Positions 35,306 through 46,884 of a stretch of 64,000 nucleotides of DNA are shown here, piece after piece. Numbering within the stretch: the first letter of the stretch is position 1; the number at the start of each line of letters is the position of its first letter. The stretch lies in assembly GCA_954871525.1 (NCBI GenBank), contig OX940866.1, positions 16,391,001 to 16,455,000 of the forward strand, in the 5' to 3' direction. The notes below the pieces were generated by a model. The model saw only the letters and a program-made list of their open reading frames with translations. It did not search any database and was not told the origin of the DNA. Source of the DNA: Parietaria judaica (Eukaryota; Streptophyta; Magnoliopsida; Rosales; Urticaceae). The position numbers and the translations under genes are program-made.

Positions 35306-35865
35306 TCCGGGCTGTTCTTGGCGATCCTTGGCAAACTTCCTTCCTTGGTAAGCTCCTCATCGGGGTGAAGTCCGTGTCTTGGCGAAGCTCCTCGTCGGGG
35401 CAAAGTCCTTGTCTTGGCGAACTCCGGTTTTGATGAAGCTTTGAGCTGATCTTGATGATTCTTCGTGATTTCCCTTCCTTGGCGAGCTCCTATGGCGACG
35501 GAAGACCTACAAAAAAGGGTAGATCAGGCCCATACCCCGTCGCTCATGGTTGGGCGAGGCTGCCTACGTATCACAGTTTAAGAGAATCAGGTCCCACGTA
35601 GTTCAGGGTTAGTGATAAATGGTGGGTGAATGACGATGTGGTTTGACTCGTCGGAAGTGACGATGTTGGCGGTGCGGGGGTTACCCTTGGCCAGATGGCG
35701 AGGGTATTACCGGCGTGAGATGTTCCTTGTCGACCTCGTAGGTGTTAGCGATCTCGCTATGGTGATGGCCTTAACTTGGTGAGGGATGCTCCTTCTTTGT
35801 CGACCTCGAGGTGTCCGCGTCCACGCGTTGACCTAGCGAGGGATGCTCCTTGTCGACCTCGTAGG
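35306..35865 (-). repeat. Middle part of the minus-strand Tat LTR
   Basis: This is the reverse complement of solo-LTR sequence at 17829-18260, including the inverted GATACGTAGGCAGCC block at 35560-35580. Its left part holds ~55-bp tandem repeats (GTCCGCGTC..GCGTTGACCT..GATGCTCCTTGTCGACCTC) that continue after the CRM-like insertion at 42365-42410. Confidence 0.85.
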
Positions 35866-36606
35866 TGATGAAAATGGCGATGGGACTAATCAAGATCCAG
35901 TTCAAGTTCCAATTGGCCCGGTTACAAGAGCACGGGCGAAGAAGTTCAAGATCATGCTGAATGGGCTTATTCAAGAGATTTGGGGTCAGGCTAATTCAAG
36001 AAGACCAATTGACCATGATTCTAAAGCTCAGCCCAAATTGATCAACATAATTCAAGCCTTGAATTAGTTTGGTCAAATCTGAATTAAGTGTCTTGTTTCT
36101 ATTCATTAAAAACGTTGAACCTAGCCCTATTGCTGTATTAGGGTTTTATTCAATGGTTTTTGTTGGGATTCTCAGTAGTTAATAGGGTAGTTTAAAAGTT
36201 GGTCTTGTATTAGGGTTTTCTGAGTGGTTGTCATCAATTCCCACCACTTTATAATGCCTATTTAAAGGCCACCACGAGGAGCAACGAAATCAATCAAGTT
36301 TTCAAATATATCTTGTGAGTTAAACTCTCTCTATAGTTCTTAGGAGCTTTACAAACTTATCAGAATCTTTTCGTGGCGTTCTTCGACTTATCAAGCGAAT
36401 TTCCATTTTCGTTTGTGGCGTCTTCATAATCTGAGTTTATTATTGAGTTCATCAAAGTATTGGGTTGAAGGTTGTATAACAACTCCTTCGGTTCTTGCTT
36501 GTTCGGGTTCAAGAAATTCCAGATTCTCCACACAATCTGATCGAAGTAAAGTTATCCGGAACCATTTTGTCTTCGGGTCTCGTTATTCTTAACGGGGTTC
36601 GTATCA
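35866..36606 (+). repeat. 5' LTR of the CRM-like element
   Basis: It starts TGATGAAAATGG and ends TTCGTATCA. The first ~200 bp encode the polyprotein C-terminus ([19 protein letters not shown], then QEIWGQANSRRP, ending at 36067). The solo LTR at 4207-4978 belongs to the same family but is more diverged. Confidence 0.9.
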
Positions 36607-36608
36607 TT

Positions 36609-36620
36609 TGGTATCAGAGC
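36609..36620 (+). other. Primer binding site of the CRM-like element
   Basis: TGGTATCAGAGC, the standard complement of plant initiator Met tRNA, lies two bases after the 5' LTR. Confidence 0.9.
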
Positions 36621-37051
36621 AAAGGTTATAATTCGGTCAGATTTTTATCTTTATTTCGTTGTAATTTTTATCTTTATTTGTTACAAAGTTGTGTTCTATT
36701 GTGTATCAAGAAAAAGGGCATTAAAAAAAAAACGAAAAAAAAATAAAAAAAAAGAAAAGAAAAGAAAAGAAAGCCCAGTTTGAAGTATTGTTCTTTGTTT
36801 ATGTATTGAATCATTTCATGGTTCATGTACACCAGATAGTATTCACCTCTTATTGTTGAGGAACTGTTTTGGAAGCTTCCTTGGCTTGTTTAGTTTCCTA
36901 AGAATTAAAACGGAGAGTTTGGAGTGGTAAAAGGCAAGAGTGATAATACATTACCAGAAAAAGCCATATTGAGTGAAACACGAGTGTTGAGGGAAACACG
37001 TGAGGGAGAGATCTGTATAGGACTTTTATATATACTTATTTAATTCTTATC

Positions 37052-38863
37052 ATGTCTCAAGACGAGGGATCCGAAGTTATTACTAAAAATGATCTCCAGC
37101 GGATGGTGGAAGCAATAAACGGGGAAATGAAGCGTGTGCTGAAGATTCAGATGGATGAAGTGCAAGCGAGATTTGACCTAATGGAGGGTGAACGTCAAGT
37201 TTACTCCCAAAGTTCTGGAAGTGCACATGAAGGAAACCTACGAGTTGGCCAAGGAGACAGAAAGCGGAGAAACGCTGCCCCAAGGAGGAGAGAAGATGAT
37301 GAGTTGGATGACAGTGACCGGGATACTGTTCATAGCTACAGGAGGTATCGGCGGGGTAGAGAAGATAGGATTTGGGTAGATAACAATTTAGGGAACGTCA
37401 AGATGAATATTCAATCGTTTCAGGGGAAAAATGATCCAGAGGCATATCTTGAGTAGGAGAAGAGGGTGGAGTTAGTCTTTGATTGTCATAGGTAGTCCGA
37501 GCTCAAGAAAGTGAAGTTGGAAGCCATTGAGTTTTTGGATTACGCGGTGGTTTGGTGGGATCAGGTTGTAGTTAATGGGCAAAGAAATGGGGAACACCCT
37601 ATAGAGACGTGGGAAGAGATGAAAAGGGTAACGAGGAAGCGATTTGTGCCTAATCACTACTACTGTGAGCTGTATAACAAGTTGCAGAACCTACGACAAG
37701 GCAATCGGAGTGTTGAGGAATACTTCAAGAAGATGGGGGTGTCGATGATTAGAGAAAATGTGGAGGAAGACCGAGAGGCTACAATGGCTCGATTTTTGGC
37801 AGGTTTAAATCGGGAAATCCAAAATAGGGTGGAGCTGCAACATTACGTGGAGCTAGAAGATATGGTGCACATGGCGACAAAGATCAAAAATCAACTGAAA
37901 AGAAGGAGCAGCGGTCGATCAAGCCAAATACCCAATATCTCGACATGGAAAGCAAATCAATGGAAAAAGGAGGAAAAACAACCGTCAACAAAGCCCAAAA
38001 TCGAGGAAGGCAGCCAAGAAACAAAAGGTACTTTCGATCCATCTAGCACTCGGAATCGTGATATCAAGTGCTTCAAATGTCAAGGCAGGGGTCACATAGC
38101 AAGCTAATGTCCAAACAAGCAAAATATGATAGTGCGAGCCAATGGGGAGATTGTTACAGACGATGAAGACTCTGACTTCTACACGGACATGCCACCGCTA
38201 AAGGATGTCGATGACATTGAGTTTGAAGTTCCCGCTGAATTGACGTTGGTTGCACGAAGAGCATTAAGCTTGGACATAAAGGGGGTTAAAGAAGAGCAGC
38301 GCGAGAACATATTTCATACTAGGTGCTACGTGGAGGACAAGGTCTGTAGTATGATTATTGATGGTGGAAGTTGTACAAATGTCGCAAGTGCCGTGATGGT
38401 GGAGAAGTTGGGACTGCCCGTTATGAAGCATCCTAAGTCGTACAAGCTGCAATGGCTCAATGACAGCGGTGAAACAAGGGTGCACAAGCAGGTGTTAGTT
38501 GCTTTTCGAATTGGCAAGTACGAAGATGAAGTGTTATGCGATGTGGTACCGATGCAAGCTGGACATCTACTATTGGGTCGTCCTTGGCAGTTTGATAGAA
38601 GGGTGAAACATGATGGCTATTCCAACAAATACTCCTTGATGGTTAATCAGCGACAAGTCACTCTTGTCCCGTTAACACCGCAACAAGTCTACGACGATCA
38701 AGTGTGGCTGCAAAAAGAAAGTGAGCAAAAGAAAGAGTATGAGAAAAAGAGTGAGAATGAGAAGAAAAAGAGTGAAGATTTGATGGAGGCCAAGGAAAAA
38801 GAGAGAGAAAAGAAAAATGGAGAGTTGGCCAATGAGAGAAAAACCAGAGGGAACACAAAATAG
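37052..38863 (+). pseudogene. CRM-like gag and protease, broken by nonsense codons
   Basis: ATG at 37052 (MSQDEGSEVITKNDLQRMV) starts gag. The frame is interrupted by TAG at 37454-37456, a second TAG near 37493 and TAA at 38105-38107. All remain in one frame to 38863. The gag core (WWDQVV, TWEEMKRVTRKRFVPNHY) is followed by a CCHC knuckle CFKCQGRGHIAS-stop-C, in which the TAA replaces the residue before the last Cys. Protease shows MIIDGGSCTNVAS (Asp in DGGS) near 38350 and LLLGRPWQFDR. A Lys/Glu-rich linker with heptad-like KKSE repeats (38710-38830) joins to RT. These proteins would build the particle and process the polyprotein. Confidence 0.8.
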
Positions 38864-40517
38864 TTTCTATGCAAAAACAAGTAAGACCAAGAGGGCTATG
38901 TTTTCAAATCAGCCAATGATTATACTTTTGTACAAAGAGGCTTTGTTAAACACTAACGAACTTGATCCCGTGTTGCCTAGTTCTATTGTTTCTGTTTTGC
39001 AAGATTTCAATGATGTCTTTCCCGAGGTAACACCGAATGGATTACCACCGATCCGTGGAATTGAACATCAGATTGATTTTGTGCCCGGGGCATCAATTCC
39101 TAACCGACCAGCGTACAGAAGCAATCTCGAAGACACAAAAGATCTTCAAAGGCAAATAGGTGAGTTGTTGGAGAAAGGGCATGTGAGGGAAAGTATGAGT
39201 CCATGTGCAGTTTCGGTTCTATTCGTGCCCAAGAAGGATGGATCGTGGCGGATGTGTGTTGATTGTCGAGCGATCAACAATATCACTGTAAAGTATCATC
39301 ACCCTATTCCTCGCTTAGATGACATGTTAGATGAGCTGCATGGTTCTTGTGTGTTTTCAAAAATTGACTTAAAAAGTGGATATCATCAGATTAGGATGAA
39401 AGAAGGAGATGAATGGAAAACTGCTTTCAAAACAAAACTTGGTTTGTACGAATGGTTAGTTATGCCTTTTGGTTTGACTAACACCCCGAGTACTTTCATG
39501 CGACTTATGAACCATGTTTTACGTGCATTTATTGGCAGATTCGTTGTTGTCTACTTTGATGATATATTGATTTATAACAAGAATTTGGAGGAACATGTAG
39601 GACATTTGAAATATGTTTTAGATGTGCTAAGACAAGAAAAATTGTTTGCTAACTTGAAGAAATGCACTTTTTGTACGGATAAACTTGCGTATCTTGGATT
39701 TGTTGTTAGTGCAAATGGAATTCAGGTTGATGATGAGAAGGTACATGCGATTCAGGAGTGGCCCAGCCCAACAAATGTAGGTGAAGTGAGAAGTTTTCAT
39801 GGCCTTGCATGTTTTTACCGACGGTTTTTCAAGGATTTCAGCAACCTAGCCGCACCACTTACCGAAGTCATCAAGAAAAACATTATATTTAAATGGGCAG
39901 ACGAACAAGAGAAGGCATTCTAGCTATTGAAGGAAAAACTCACGAATGCCCCCTTATTGTCTTTGCCTAACTTTTGTGAAACGTTTGAGATTGAATGTGA
40001 TGCTTCAGGTATTGGCATTGGTGCAGTTCTTATGCAAGGAAGAAAACCGATTGCATACTTTAGCGAAAAGCTAAGCGGGGCGGCGTTGAATTACCCAACA
40101 TATTACAAGGAGCTGTATGCATTGGTTCGGGCGTTAGAGACTTGGCAGCACTACTTATGGCCGAAGGAATTTGTGATTCATACCGACCATGAGTCTTTGA
40201 AGCACTTGAAGGGACAACAAAAGCTGAACAAGAGACATGCTCGTTGGGTGGAGTTCATTGAGACGTTTCCATATGTCATCCGGTACAAGCAAGGTAAAGA
40301 GAACGTGGTAGCAGATGCACTTTCACGGAGGTATGCATTACTCTCTACACTTGATGCAAAGTTACTTGGTTTTGAGCAAATAAAAGATTTGTACATTGAT
40401 GACGTTGAGTTTGGTGAGGAATATCTAGGATGTGAGAAAACCACCAATGGAAGTTCCTTAGGCTCGATGGGTTTCTGTGTAGGGAGAACAAGTTGTGTGT
40501 TCCAAATTGCTCATTGA
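38817..40517 (+). pseudogene. CRM-like reverse transcriptase and RNase H
   Basis: The frame is shifted relative to gag at about 38855-38865. RT residues run from GLPPIRGIEHQIDFVPG (39030) through SPCAVSVLFVPKKDGSWRM and KIDLKSGYHQIRMKEGDEWK, with the catalytic YFDDIL motif at about 39550-39570. A TAG at 39921-39923 interrupts just before [12 protein letters not shown]. RNase H follows with [16 protein letters not shown] (first catalytic Asp), a [12 protein letters not shown] Glu segment and [12 protein letters not shown]. The RT core is otherwise full length with no missing catalytic residue that I can see. Confidence 0.85.
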
Positions 40518-41713
40518 GAGAATTGTTAGTACGGGAATCACATGGTGGGGGGTTGATGGGGCATTTTGGAGTTGCAAAGACTCTAGCAATGATACAAGAA
40601 CATTTTTACTGGCCACATATGAAGAGAGATGTTGAGAGAATCTGTGGGAGTTGTTTAACATGTAGGCAAGCTAAGTCTAGAGTTCAGCCCCATGGTTTGT
40701 ATTCTCCTTTGCCTATTCCTAGTGAACCTTGGATTGATATTTCGATGGATTTTGTGTTAGGATTGCCTAGGACTAAACGGGGAAGGGATTTTGTGTTTGT
40801 AGTGGTGGATAGATTCTCAAAGATGGCACATTTCATCCCTTATCACAAAACCGACGATGCTTCTAATGTTGCAGATTTGTTCTTTAAGGAGATTGTGAGA
40901 TTGCATTGGATGCCTAGGTCAATTGTTTCGGATAGAGATGCTAAGTTCTTGAGTTACTTTTGGAAAACATTGTGGTGTAAATTAGGTACTAAGCTTCTAT
41001 TTTCTACTACTTGTCACCCGCAGACCGATGGTCAAATAGAAGTAGTCAATAGGACTTTGTCTACCTTGCTGCGTACAATCATTCAAAAGAACATTAAAAC
41101 TTGGGAAAAGTGTTTACCACATGTTGAGTTTGCTTATAATAGATCTGTTCATTCTGCCACTAAATTTTCACCATTTGAAATCGTGTATGGGTTTAATCCA
41201 TTGACTCCTTTGGATTTGTCACCTTTACCCTTGAGTGAACATGTGAATTTAGATGGAAAGCAAAAGGTTGAGTTTGTCAAGCAGATTCATGAGAAATCAA
41301 GGCTCAACATCGAAAAAAGAACTGAGCAATACGCCAAACAAGCAAACAAAGGGCGTCGCCAAATGACATTTGAACCCGGAGATTGGGTCTGGTAGCACAT
41401 GCGAAAGGAACAATTTCTAGCTCCAAGGCGATCAAAATTACTTCTGCGAGGAGATGGACTGTTCCAAGTCTTACAAAGGCTCAATGACAATGCCTACAAA
41501 CTCGACTTACTTGGTGAGTATAATGTTAGTGCTACTTTAAATGTTACTGACTTAAGTCCTTTTGATGCAGGTCAAGATTTGAGGACAAATCCTTTTCAAG
41601 AGGAAGGGAATGATGCAAATGGCGATGGGACTAATCAAGATCCAGTTCAAGTTCCAATTGGCCCGTTGGCCCGGTTACAAGAGCACGGGCGAAGAAGTTC
41701 AAGATCATGCTGA
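40445..41713 (+). pseudogene. CRM-like integrase reaching into the 3' LTR
   Basis: A frameshift near 40440 moves pol to the next frame. The HHCC zinc-binding part reads [17 protein letters not shown] followed by CGSCLTC. The catalytic triad is in [17 protein letters not shown] and the Glu of DGQIEVVN. The sequence then runs [20 protein letters not shown] and FEPGDWVW, with TAG at 41393-41395 where Leu/Trp-like codons are usual. The C-terminus ([20 protein letters not shown]) crosses the polypurine tract into the 3' LTR at 41611. There a 9-bp duplication near 41661 and a shift end the frame at 41713. Integration of the cDNA would be its role. Confidence 0.85.
41599..41610 (+). other. Polypurine tract of the CRM-like element
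   Basis: AGAGGAAGGGAA abuts the TGATG start of the 3' LTR. It also codes for part of the polyprotein (EEG). Confidence 0.85.
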
Positions 41714-42359
41714 ATGGGCTTATTCAAGAGATTTGGGGTCAGGCTAATTCAAGAAGACCAATTGGCCATGATTCTAAAGCTCAGTCCAAATTGATCAACA
41801 TAATTCAAGCCTTGAAATAGTTTGGTCAAATCTGAATTAAGTGTCTTGTTTCTATTCATTAAAAACGTTGAACCTAGTCCTATTGCTGTATTAGGGTTTT
41901 ATTCAATGGTTTTTGTTGGGATTCTCAGTAGTTAATAGGGTAGTTTAAAAGTTGGTATTGTATTAGGGTTTTCTGAGTGGTTGTCATCAATTCCCACCAC
42001 TTTGTAATGCCTATTTAAAGGCCACCACGAGGAGCAACGAAATCAATCAAGTTTTCAAATATATCTTGTGAGTTAAACTCTCTCTATAGTTCTTAGGAGC
42101 TTTACAAACTTATCAGAATCTTTCCGTGGCGTTCTTCGATTTATCAAGCGAATTTCCATCTTCGTTTGTGGCGTCTTCATAATCTGATTTTATTATTGAG
42201 TTCATCAAAGTATTGGGTTGAAGGTTGTATAACAACTTCTTTGGTTCTTGCTTGTTCGGGTTCAAGAAATTCCAGATTATCCACACAATCTGATCGAAGT
42301 AAAGTCATCCGGAACCATTTTGTCTTCGGATCTCGTTATTCTTAACGGGGTTCGTATCA
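41611..42359 (+). repeat. 3' LTR of the CRM-like element
   Basis: It is close to the 5' LTR, with a 9-bp insertion (repeat of CCCGTTGGC) near 41661 and scattered substitutions. It ends TTCGTATCA before the target duplication GTAGG. Confidence 0.9.
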
Positions 42360-42364
42360 GTAGG

Positions 42365-42940
42365 TGTCCGCGTCAATGCGTTGACCTGGGAAAGGATGCT
42401 CCTTGTCGACCTCGCGGGTGTTGGCAAGCTCGTTGTGGCGAGGGCCTTAACCTGGCGAGGGACGCCTTCGTCGACTAGTCGAACAACCTTCCCGACGAGG
42501 CTAAGTCTCAATGCTTGATCTCTTCTCAGACGAGCCTCTTCTGGCGAGCTCCCAAGGATTTACCACGAAAGATGGCGATTTCTAAAGAGATAAAGCTAGA
42601 TAGAGAAGTTCTAGAGGAAGTTGTTAATGAGTGTGGAAATATGGAGGGGAAGACTCGTATTTATAGGAAAACCAAATCCCTGCAACTGCACTAAGAGGGG
42701 CTTGCGAATTTCTCTCCTGCCAGAGGGGCTTTGCTGCGGTTCCCAGCCCTGTCGAAGGGCTCGTTGGTGCTCCTTGGTTTGTCTTTGATGTTTTCTGGTT
42801 GTCCGTGAGTTTATATGTTAAGTTTGGGGGAATCTGGGGGATTTCCCGGGGATCTTCATAAGCTCGGATATCTTCGTCGTGTGCAATAAATGTGAGTTAT
42901 CCCTTTGTCAAGTTGTGATGCTTGCCAGGGCAAGGGGCTT
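42365..42940 (-). repeat. Remainder of the minus-strand Tat LTR
   Basis: In reverse it matches 5985-6670 of the solo Tat LTR, including TATAAATA (42658-42665 reversed) and the spaced GCAAGCCCC blocks. The LTR's 5' boundary is not certain; homology fades at about 42930-42950. Confidence 0.75.
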
Positions 42941-43303
42941 GGCGCGCCCAGTCAACGGCGTCTCCGGTGGTGAGAACTGGCGGCATGGCGCGCGGAGCGG
43001 CGATGGTTGCCCGAAAGCGTCTCATCGGCATCGCCATCGTCTCCGGTGGTGAGTGCGAGGCACTCGGCGTGGCGGGGCTGTCCGGAAGTGTCTTTTTGGC
43101 ATCGTCTGCGGTGGAGGAGCAAGGCGGCGTGGCGTTTGGCGCAGAGGCGACTGAGTTCGTCGACGGAATTAGGGCGAAGGCGTGTGTCGCGGTTTCTGTG
43201 GTCTTCGGCGAGGGAAGCGGCTTCAACGGCATTCCGGCGAGCGATGTTGCGGTGAGTGGTCGTGGTGTCGTCATGAGCTCCGGCGAGAGGGCCGCCAAAA
43301 CTG

Positions 43304-45192
43304 GTGACGGAGCCCGATTTTGTCGAAAACTTCAATTTCGATGGCTTCGAGACTCCGATAGACGATCCAATTTTTGTGTTGGATTTGTCGGAACCAGAGC
43401 TATCTTTTGCCGAGGAAATTAGCATTCCTGGGCGAAGTATGCCGGTCTCCGGGATCGGTAAGGATCTCTCGCTATTGATTCGTCTTTTATCATCGGCTCT
43501 GGTGTAGAGCATTTTGTCTTCTGGATCTTCTGAGTACTTTGCAGGTGGCTTGACGGCTTGTAGAAGATCTCTTGGCAAGCATGGCTCTGAGTCTTCGGTC
43601 CTGGATGGTGCCTCTGACGTAGAGTTTGCTGATGTCGATACGTCCGGTGTCGTCGAGGAGCAGGGCACTGGTGGGGACTTTGTCAATGAGGCACCCTTTG
43701 CTGAGGAAGGACCTGCAGCCGAAGGTCTTGCCAATGTGGGCTTTGCCGCTGACGAGGGTCCTCCTGTTGACGAGACGGTCAGACAGCGCCGCTACTACTT
43801 TCCGGCCTTCTGTTCTAAGCTGATGGTACGTAGCCATGTGTCTGATCCTGCTTTGACGTCGTTCCTAGCCCGGCACGGGCTGTCGTACCTTGCCAGTCTT
43901 GAAGTTCCTGCTGTAGGCAAGCTTCCTTGTGATTTCATCGATGGTTTTCTGCCGGTGCACTTGGAGATTCTTCGTCTGGGGTTGGGCCTTCCTCTTCGTC
44001 CGTTCGTCCGTGATCGTCTGGTGTCACTTCGTGTGCCGGCGTTCCAGGTTGCACCGGGATCCTTTCACTTCTTGAAAACGTGCTTCTCGGCTTGGCGGGT
44101 TCATTCTCGTCGTCCTCTGACGGTCGCAGAGTTTCGCACCACCTTTCGCTTCTACTATCGTGGCCAACAGCCTGGGGAATATGTGGTGTCTTCGTCGCAT
44201 GTTCGTCTGGAGGTTCCTCGTCGCAGGGCGGACCCAAAATGGCATCGTCAATGGGTTTGGACTCCGGCGTCTCTCCTTGGTTCGTCTTTGCCTGACTTCA
44301 GCTATCGTCTGCTGCGTCTGCCGTATGAGCATACATCCGGCTCGGGGGGCTTTTGGTAGCCTTATCTCGGAGTTGGTGAAGAAGGGTAGCCTGCTTTCCT
44401 TCACGGAGTCTCAACAGTGGATCTCGCTGGGCTTGTTCATGGGTGGATCTTCACGGGTGGCTTCGTCGACGTGGATGAGGCAGATGTGTCTGCTCGAATT
44501 CCTCTTCAGGTGCTCCCTCTGGCTGAGGGTGACATTCTTCGTGCTTCTTCGAGGGGAGGCGTTCGTCGTTCCTCTACAAAGGAAAGTGCTCGTCGTTCTT
44601 CTCCGGTGAAGGCTTCGCCGAAGGCGAAGGTTCTTTCTCCTAAGCAGCGTATTCCTTCGGTGGTCGTCCGTCCTTCGGCTGCTCCGGCTTTGTTGACTCT
44701 TGCAGGTATAATTCCTTTTGCTTGGTCTTCAGTAGCTGCATTGTTTTCCATTGCTTCAATCGTTGTTGTGCAGGTTCGTCGGGTTCCCGAGGGGTTTTTA
44801 GGAAGTTCGTTCCTAAGATGCGTCCTCGAGCTTCTGTTGCTCCTGTTGTTCCGGCCTCGAAGTCGTCTGGCGAGGGTCTTGGTGATCGTACCTTCTGTCT
44901 CTTGAAGCGACGATTATCGTCGGAGAGGGCGTCTTCGTCTCGTCGATCGCGTTTGCCGTCTCCTAGCAAGGCTGGGGATTCTTCTCGTCAGGTTTGTCAG
45001 CCTAGCACTGGTCTTGGTGGGATGTCGTCTCCGGCTGTAGCCTCGGGTGGCGATTGCCGGCGTGACGCGCCTGCTCTGGCTGTCGTTCCTCCGTCGGGCG
45101 AGGTTCCTGAGTCTAGCAGTTCGTCGAGCGTCGAGCATACGGTGAGCCTCAAGCGTCTCTGTGTGGAGAGTGTGTCCAGTCTTCGTCCTTGA
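43304..45192 (+). pseudogene. Tat antisense gene, Transposase_28-like ('putative gypsy type transposon')
   Basis: This gene runs opposite to the host Tat element. The frame is open from about 43304. A GT-AG intron at 43458-43544 (87 bp) removes the stop at 43505 and keeps frame. Exon 2 carries the conserved region: HGLSYLASLEVPAVG is followed by FHLxxLRLGLxLPLRPFV-like residues and FYYRGQQPGEYVV, resembling the plant 'putative gypsy type transposon' domain. Two compensating frameshifts flank GSLISELVKKGSLLSFTESQ (about 44345-44450). A second intron fits 44706-44773 (68 bp), joining a glycine codon across the junction, and the Ser/Arg-rich tail ends at 45192. The start codon is unclear; ATG at 43439 is the first in frame. 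Function in the element's life cycle is unknown. Confidence 0.7.
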
Positions 45193-45772
45193 GCGTTTGC
45201 GTCGGTGGTGGGTACTCCAGATTCAGCGTTGGTCATTGATGATTCCTTCTGTCAGGCGAGGGTACGTACTTTTTGATATTTGTGCTTACTTCGTCATATT
45301 GCTCTTCCTTATGCTCGTTGTTTGTCTTCTAAGCCTTTATTTCGTCGGCGAAGGTGGCTCGTCGTCTTGAAGCTTCCAATACCCTGTGTACATCTTAAAA
45401 GGGTGTCTTGAAGTCCTTGGCGCTTCAGATTCCATTTACAGCATGGAGCCGTTAGGCTTGATGCTTCCCAGAGATTAGTTTCCCTTTCTTTTGCCTTCTA
45501 TGCTTCCTAGACATTTTGGGGCTTTGTTTAGCCTTACTCTTTGCCTTTGTTGCTTGTTCGGCATGTTTCTCCTTCTTGTTGTGTACCTGTTTTGACATTT
45601 ATGCATTTAGTATAATTTGAACTTTGATTTTTTTTTTTAAACCTTTGCTTGTCGAGTGTGCGCGTCGTGGCGCTTTTTTAGGGGTCTTAGGAGTGCACTC
45701 CGCTGCGATTGTAGGGTCGTCATCCGTTTTTGACCTGCAAGTAGTGTAGGTTGTCCGTAGACAATATCTGTT
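45193..45772. other. Tat internal non-coding DNA
   Basis: No supported gene. It contains T-rich 3'UTR-like sequence after the antisense gene (45480-45660) and runs up to the candidate solo LTR. Confidence 0.45.
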
Positions 45773-46286
45773 TGTGAGCTTAAGCTTGACTTAGTCCGTC
45801 ACATAGAGGAAGTCAGCCCGGGTACGACCAGAATCAAGGACGAACAAGAGTTTAACCCAGCTCGGGTGAACACGAGCAGAATGTCCGGATAGAAGGCAAG
45901 CCTAGCCCAGGAAAAACGAGCAGGCCTGCTCAGGGACAGAGAAGCTGTCCGGGCAAGAAAGGGAAAGTCAGCAACTACCCAGCAAGGAAAGCGCGTAGCT
46001 TGAGGAGCAAGCAAAGATCGAGTCAAAGATTTGACGAGATTATTTAGGGTAGTTTCCCGATTTTGTGCGATTCTGTTGGCTAGGGTTTCACTCTGAGAAT
46101 GGCTATATAAACCTAGCATTGTACACTTTGTAAAGTACCGAGTCCATTAGAGTTTACGAGTTTATCTTCTTGTTTTTTGCCTTCGATATTAATCAGAGAA
46201 TTTCTTCTCCCAAAAGTTCGTGTTCCTGTTCGATTTCTTTGGTGTTATTCATGTTTCTTTGCAGATCCGTAGTTTGGGATCCAACA
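45773..46286 (+). mobile_element. Candidate small solo LTR inside the Tat derivative
   Basis: This 514-bp block begins TGTGAGCTTAAGC and ends GGGATCCAACA. It has a promoter-like GCTATATAAACC at about 46092-46103 and differs in composition from its flanks. The candidate target duplication is CTGTT (45768-45772) and GTGTT (46287-46291), 4 of 5. No second copy is in the window, so the call rests on structure only. Confidence 0.5.
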
Positions 46287-46339
46287 GTGTTCTCGCCGGG
46301 TAGCTAATCCAACGAGTATGGTTGGCGCGTAGCTGGGAT

Positions 46340-46745
46340 GCCTTTTGTTACCTGGCGAGGTCTTCGGCACATAACGGACTTGCTGTATTACGGCTAAGCC
46401 TTCGGCACTTGGACAGATTGCCTTTTGTTACCTGGCAAGGTCTTCGGTACCTGGCCGGACTTGCCGTATTACGGCTAAGCCTTCGACACTTGGCCAGATT
46501 GCCTTTTATTACCGGTGAGGTCTTCAGTAGCTGGCCGGACTTTCCGTATTACGGCTAAGCCTTCGACACTTGGCCGGATTGCCTTTTGTTACCTGGCGAG
46601 GTCTTCGACACCTGGCCGAACTTGCTGTATTTCGGCTAAGCCTTCGACACTTGGCTGGATTGCCTTTTATTACCTGGCGAGGTCTTTGGCACCTGGCCGG
46701 ACTTGCCGTTTTATTTGGCTAAGCCTTCGGCACTTGGCTGGGAAT
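46340..46745. repeat. Five copies of an 80-81 bp tandem repeat
   Basis: Units start with GCCTTTTGTTACCTGGCGAG at 46340, 46420, 46501, 46581 and 46662 and contain CTGGCCGGACTTGCCGTATT and CGGCTAAGCCTTCGGCACTT. It lies between the antisense gene and the pol end, a position where Tat elements commonly carry tandem repeats. Confidence 0.95.
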
Positions 46746-46884
46746 TTTTATTTTTTTTAGGGACAGTCAATACCGTAGTACCCCTCGAGTTTTGGCCTAA
46801 TATGCCTTCGGAAAACTTTCAGAGTATTTCGTAAAGACGCGCATTGCGCTTTATTGAAAAGGATATGGGGTCTTCACCGTGACT
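46746..46884. other. Tat spacer
   Basis: Short non-coding link between the tandem repeats and the end of the minus-strand pol fragment. Confidence 0.5.

Larger units (their letters stand above)
35866..42359 (+). mobile_element. Nearly complete CRM-like Ty3/gypsy chromovirus
   Basis: The 6494-bp element has LTRs 35866-36606 (741 bp) and 41611-42359 (749 bp), an iMet primer site, a polypurine tract AGAGGAAGGGAA directly before the 3' LTR, and a perfect target duplication GTAGG at 35861-35865 and 42360-42364. Domain order is gag, CCHC, protease, RT, RNase H, integrase. The pol frame continues into the 3' LTR, ending in a [16 protein letters not shown] motif as known for CRM centromeric retrotransposons. 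I assign CRM from this feature and from RT/IN resemblance, without a tree. It is disabled by several nonsense codons and two frameshifts. Confidence 0.8.

Noticed and set aside
42922..43422. 166-codon frame upstream of the antisense Tat gene
   Set aside because: It is in another frame and GC-rich, and begins in the LTR edge. The supported frame of the antisense gene is different.
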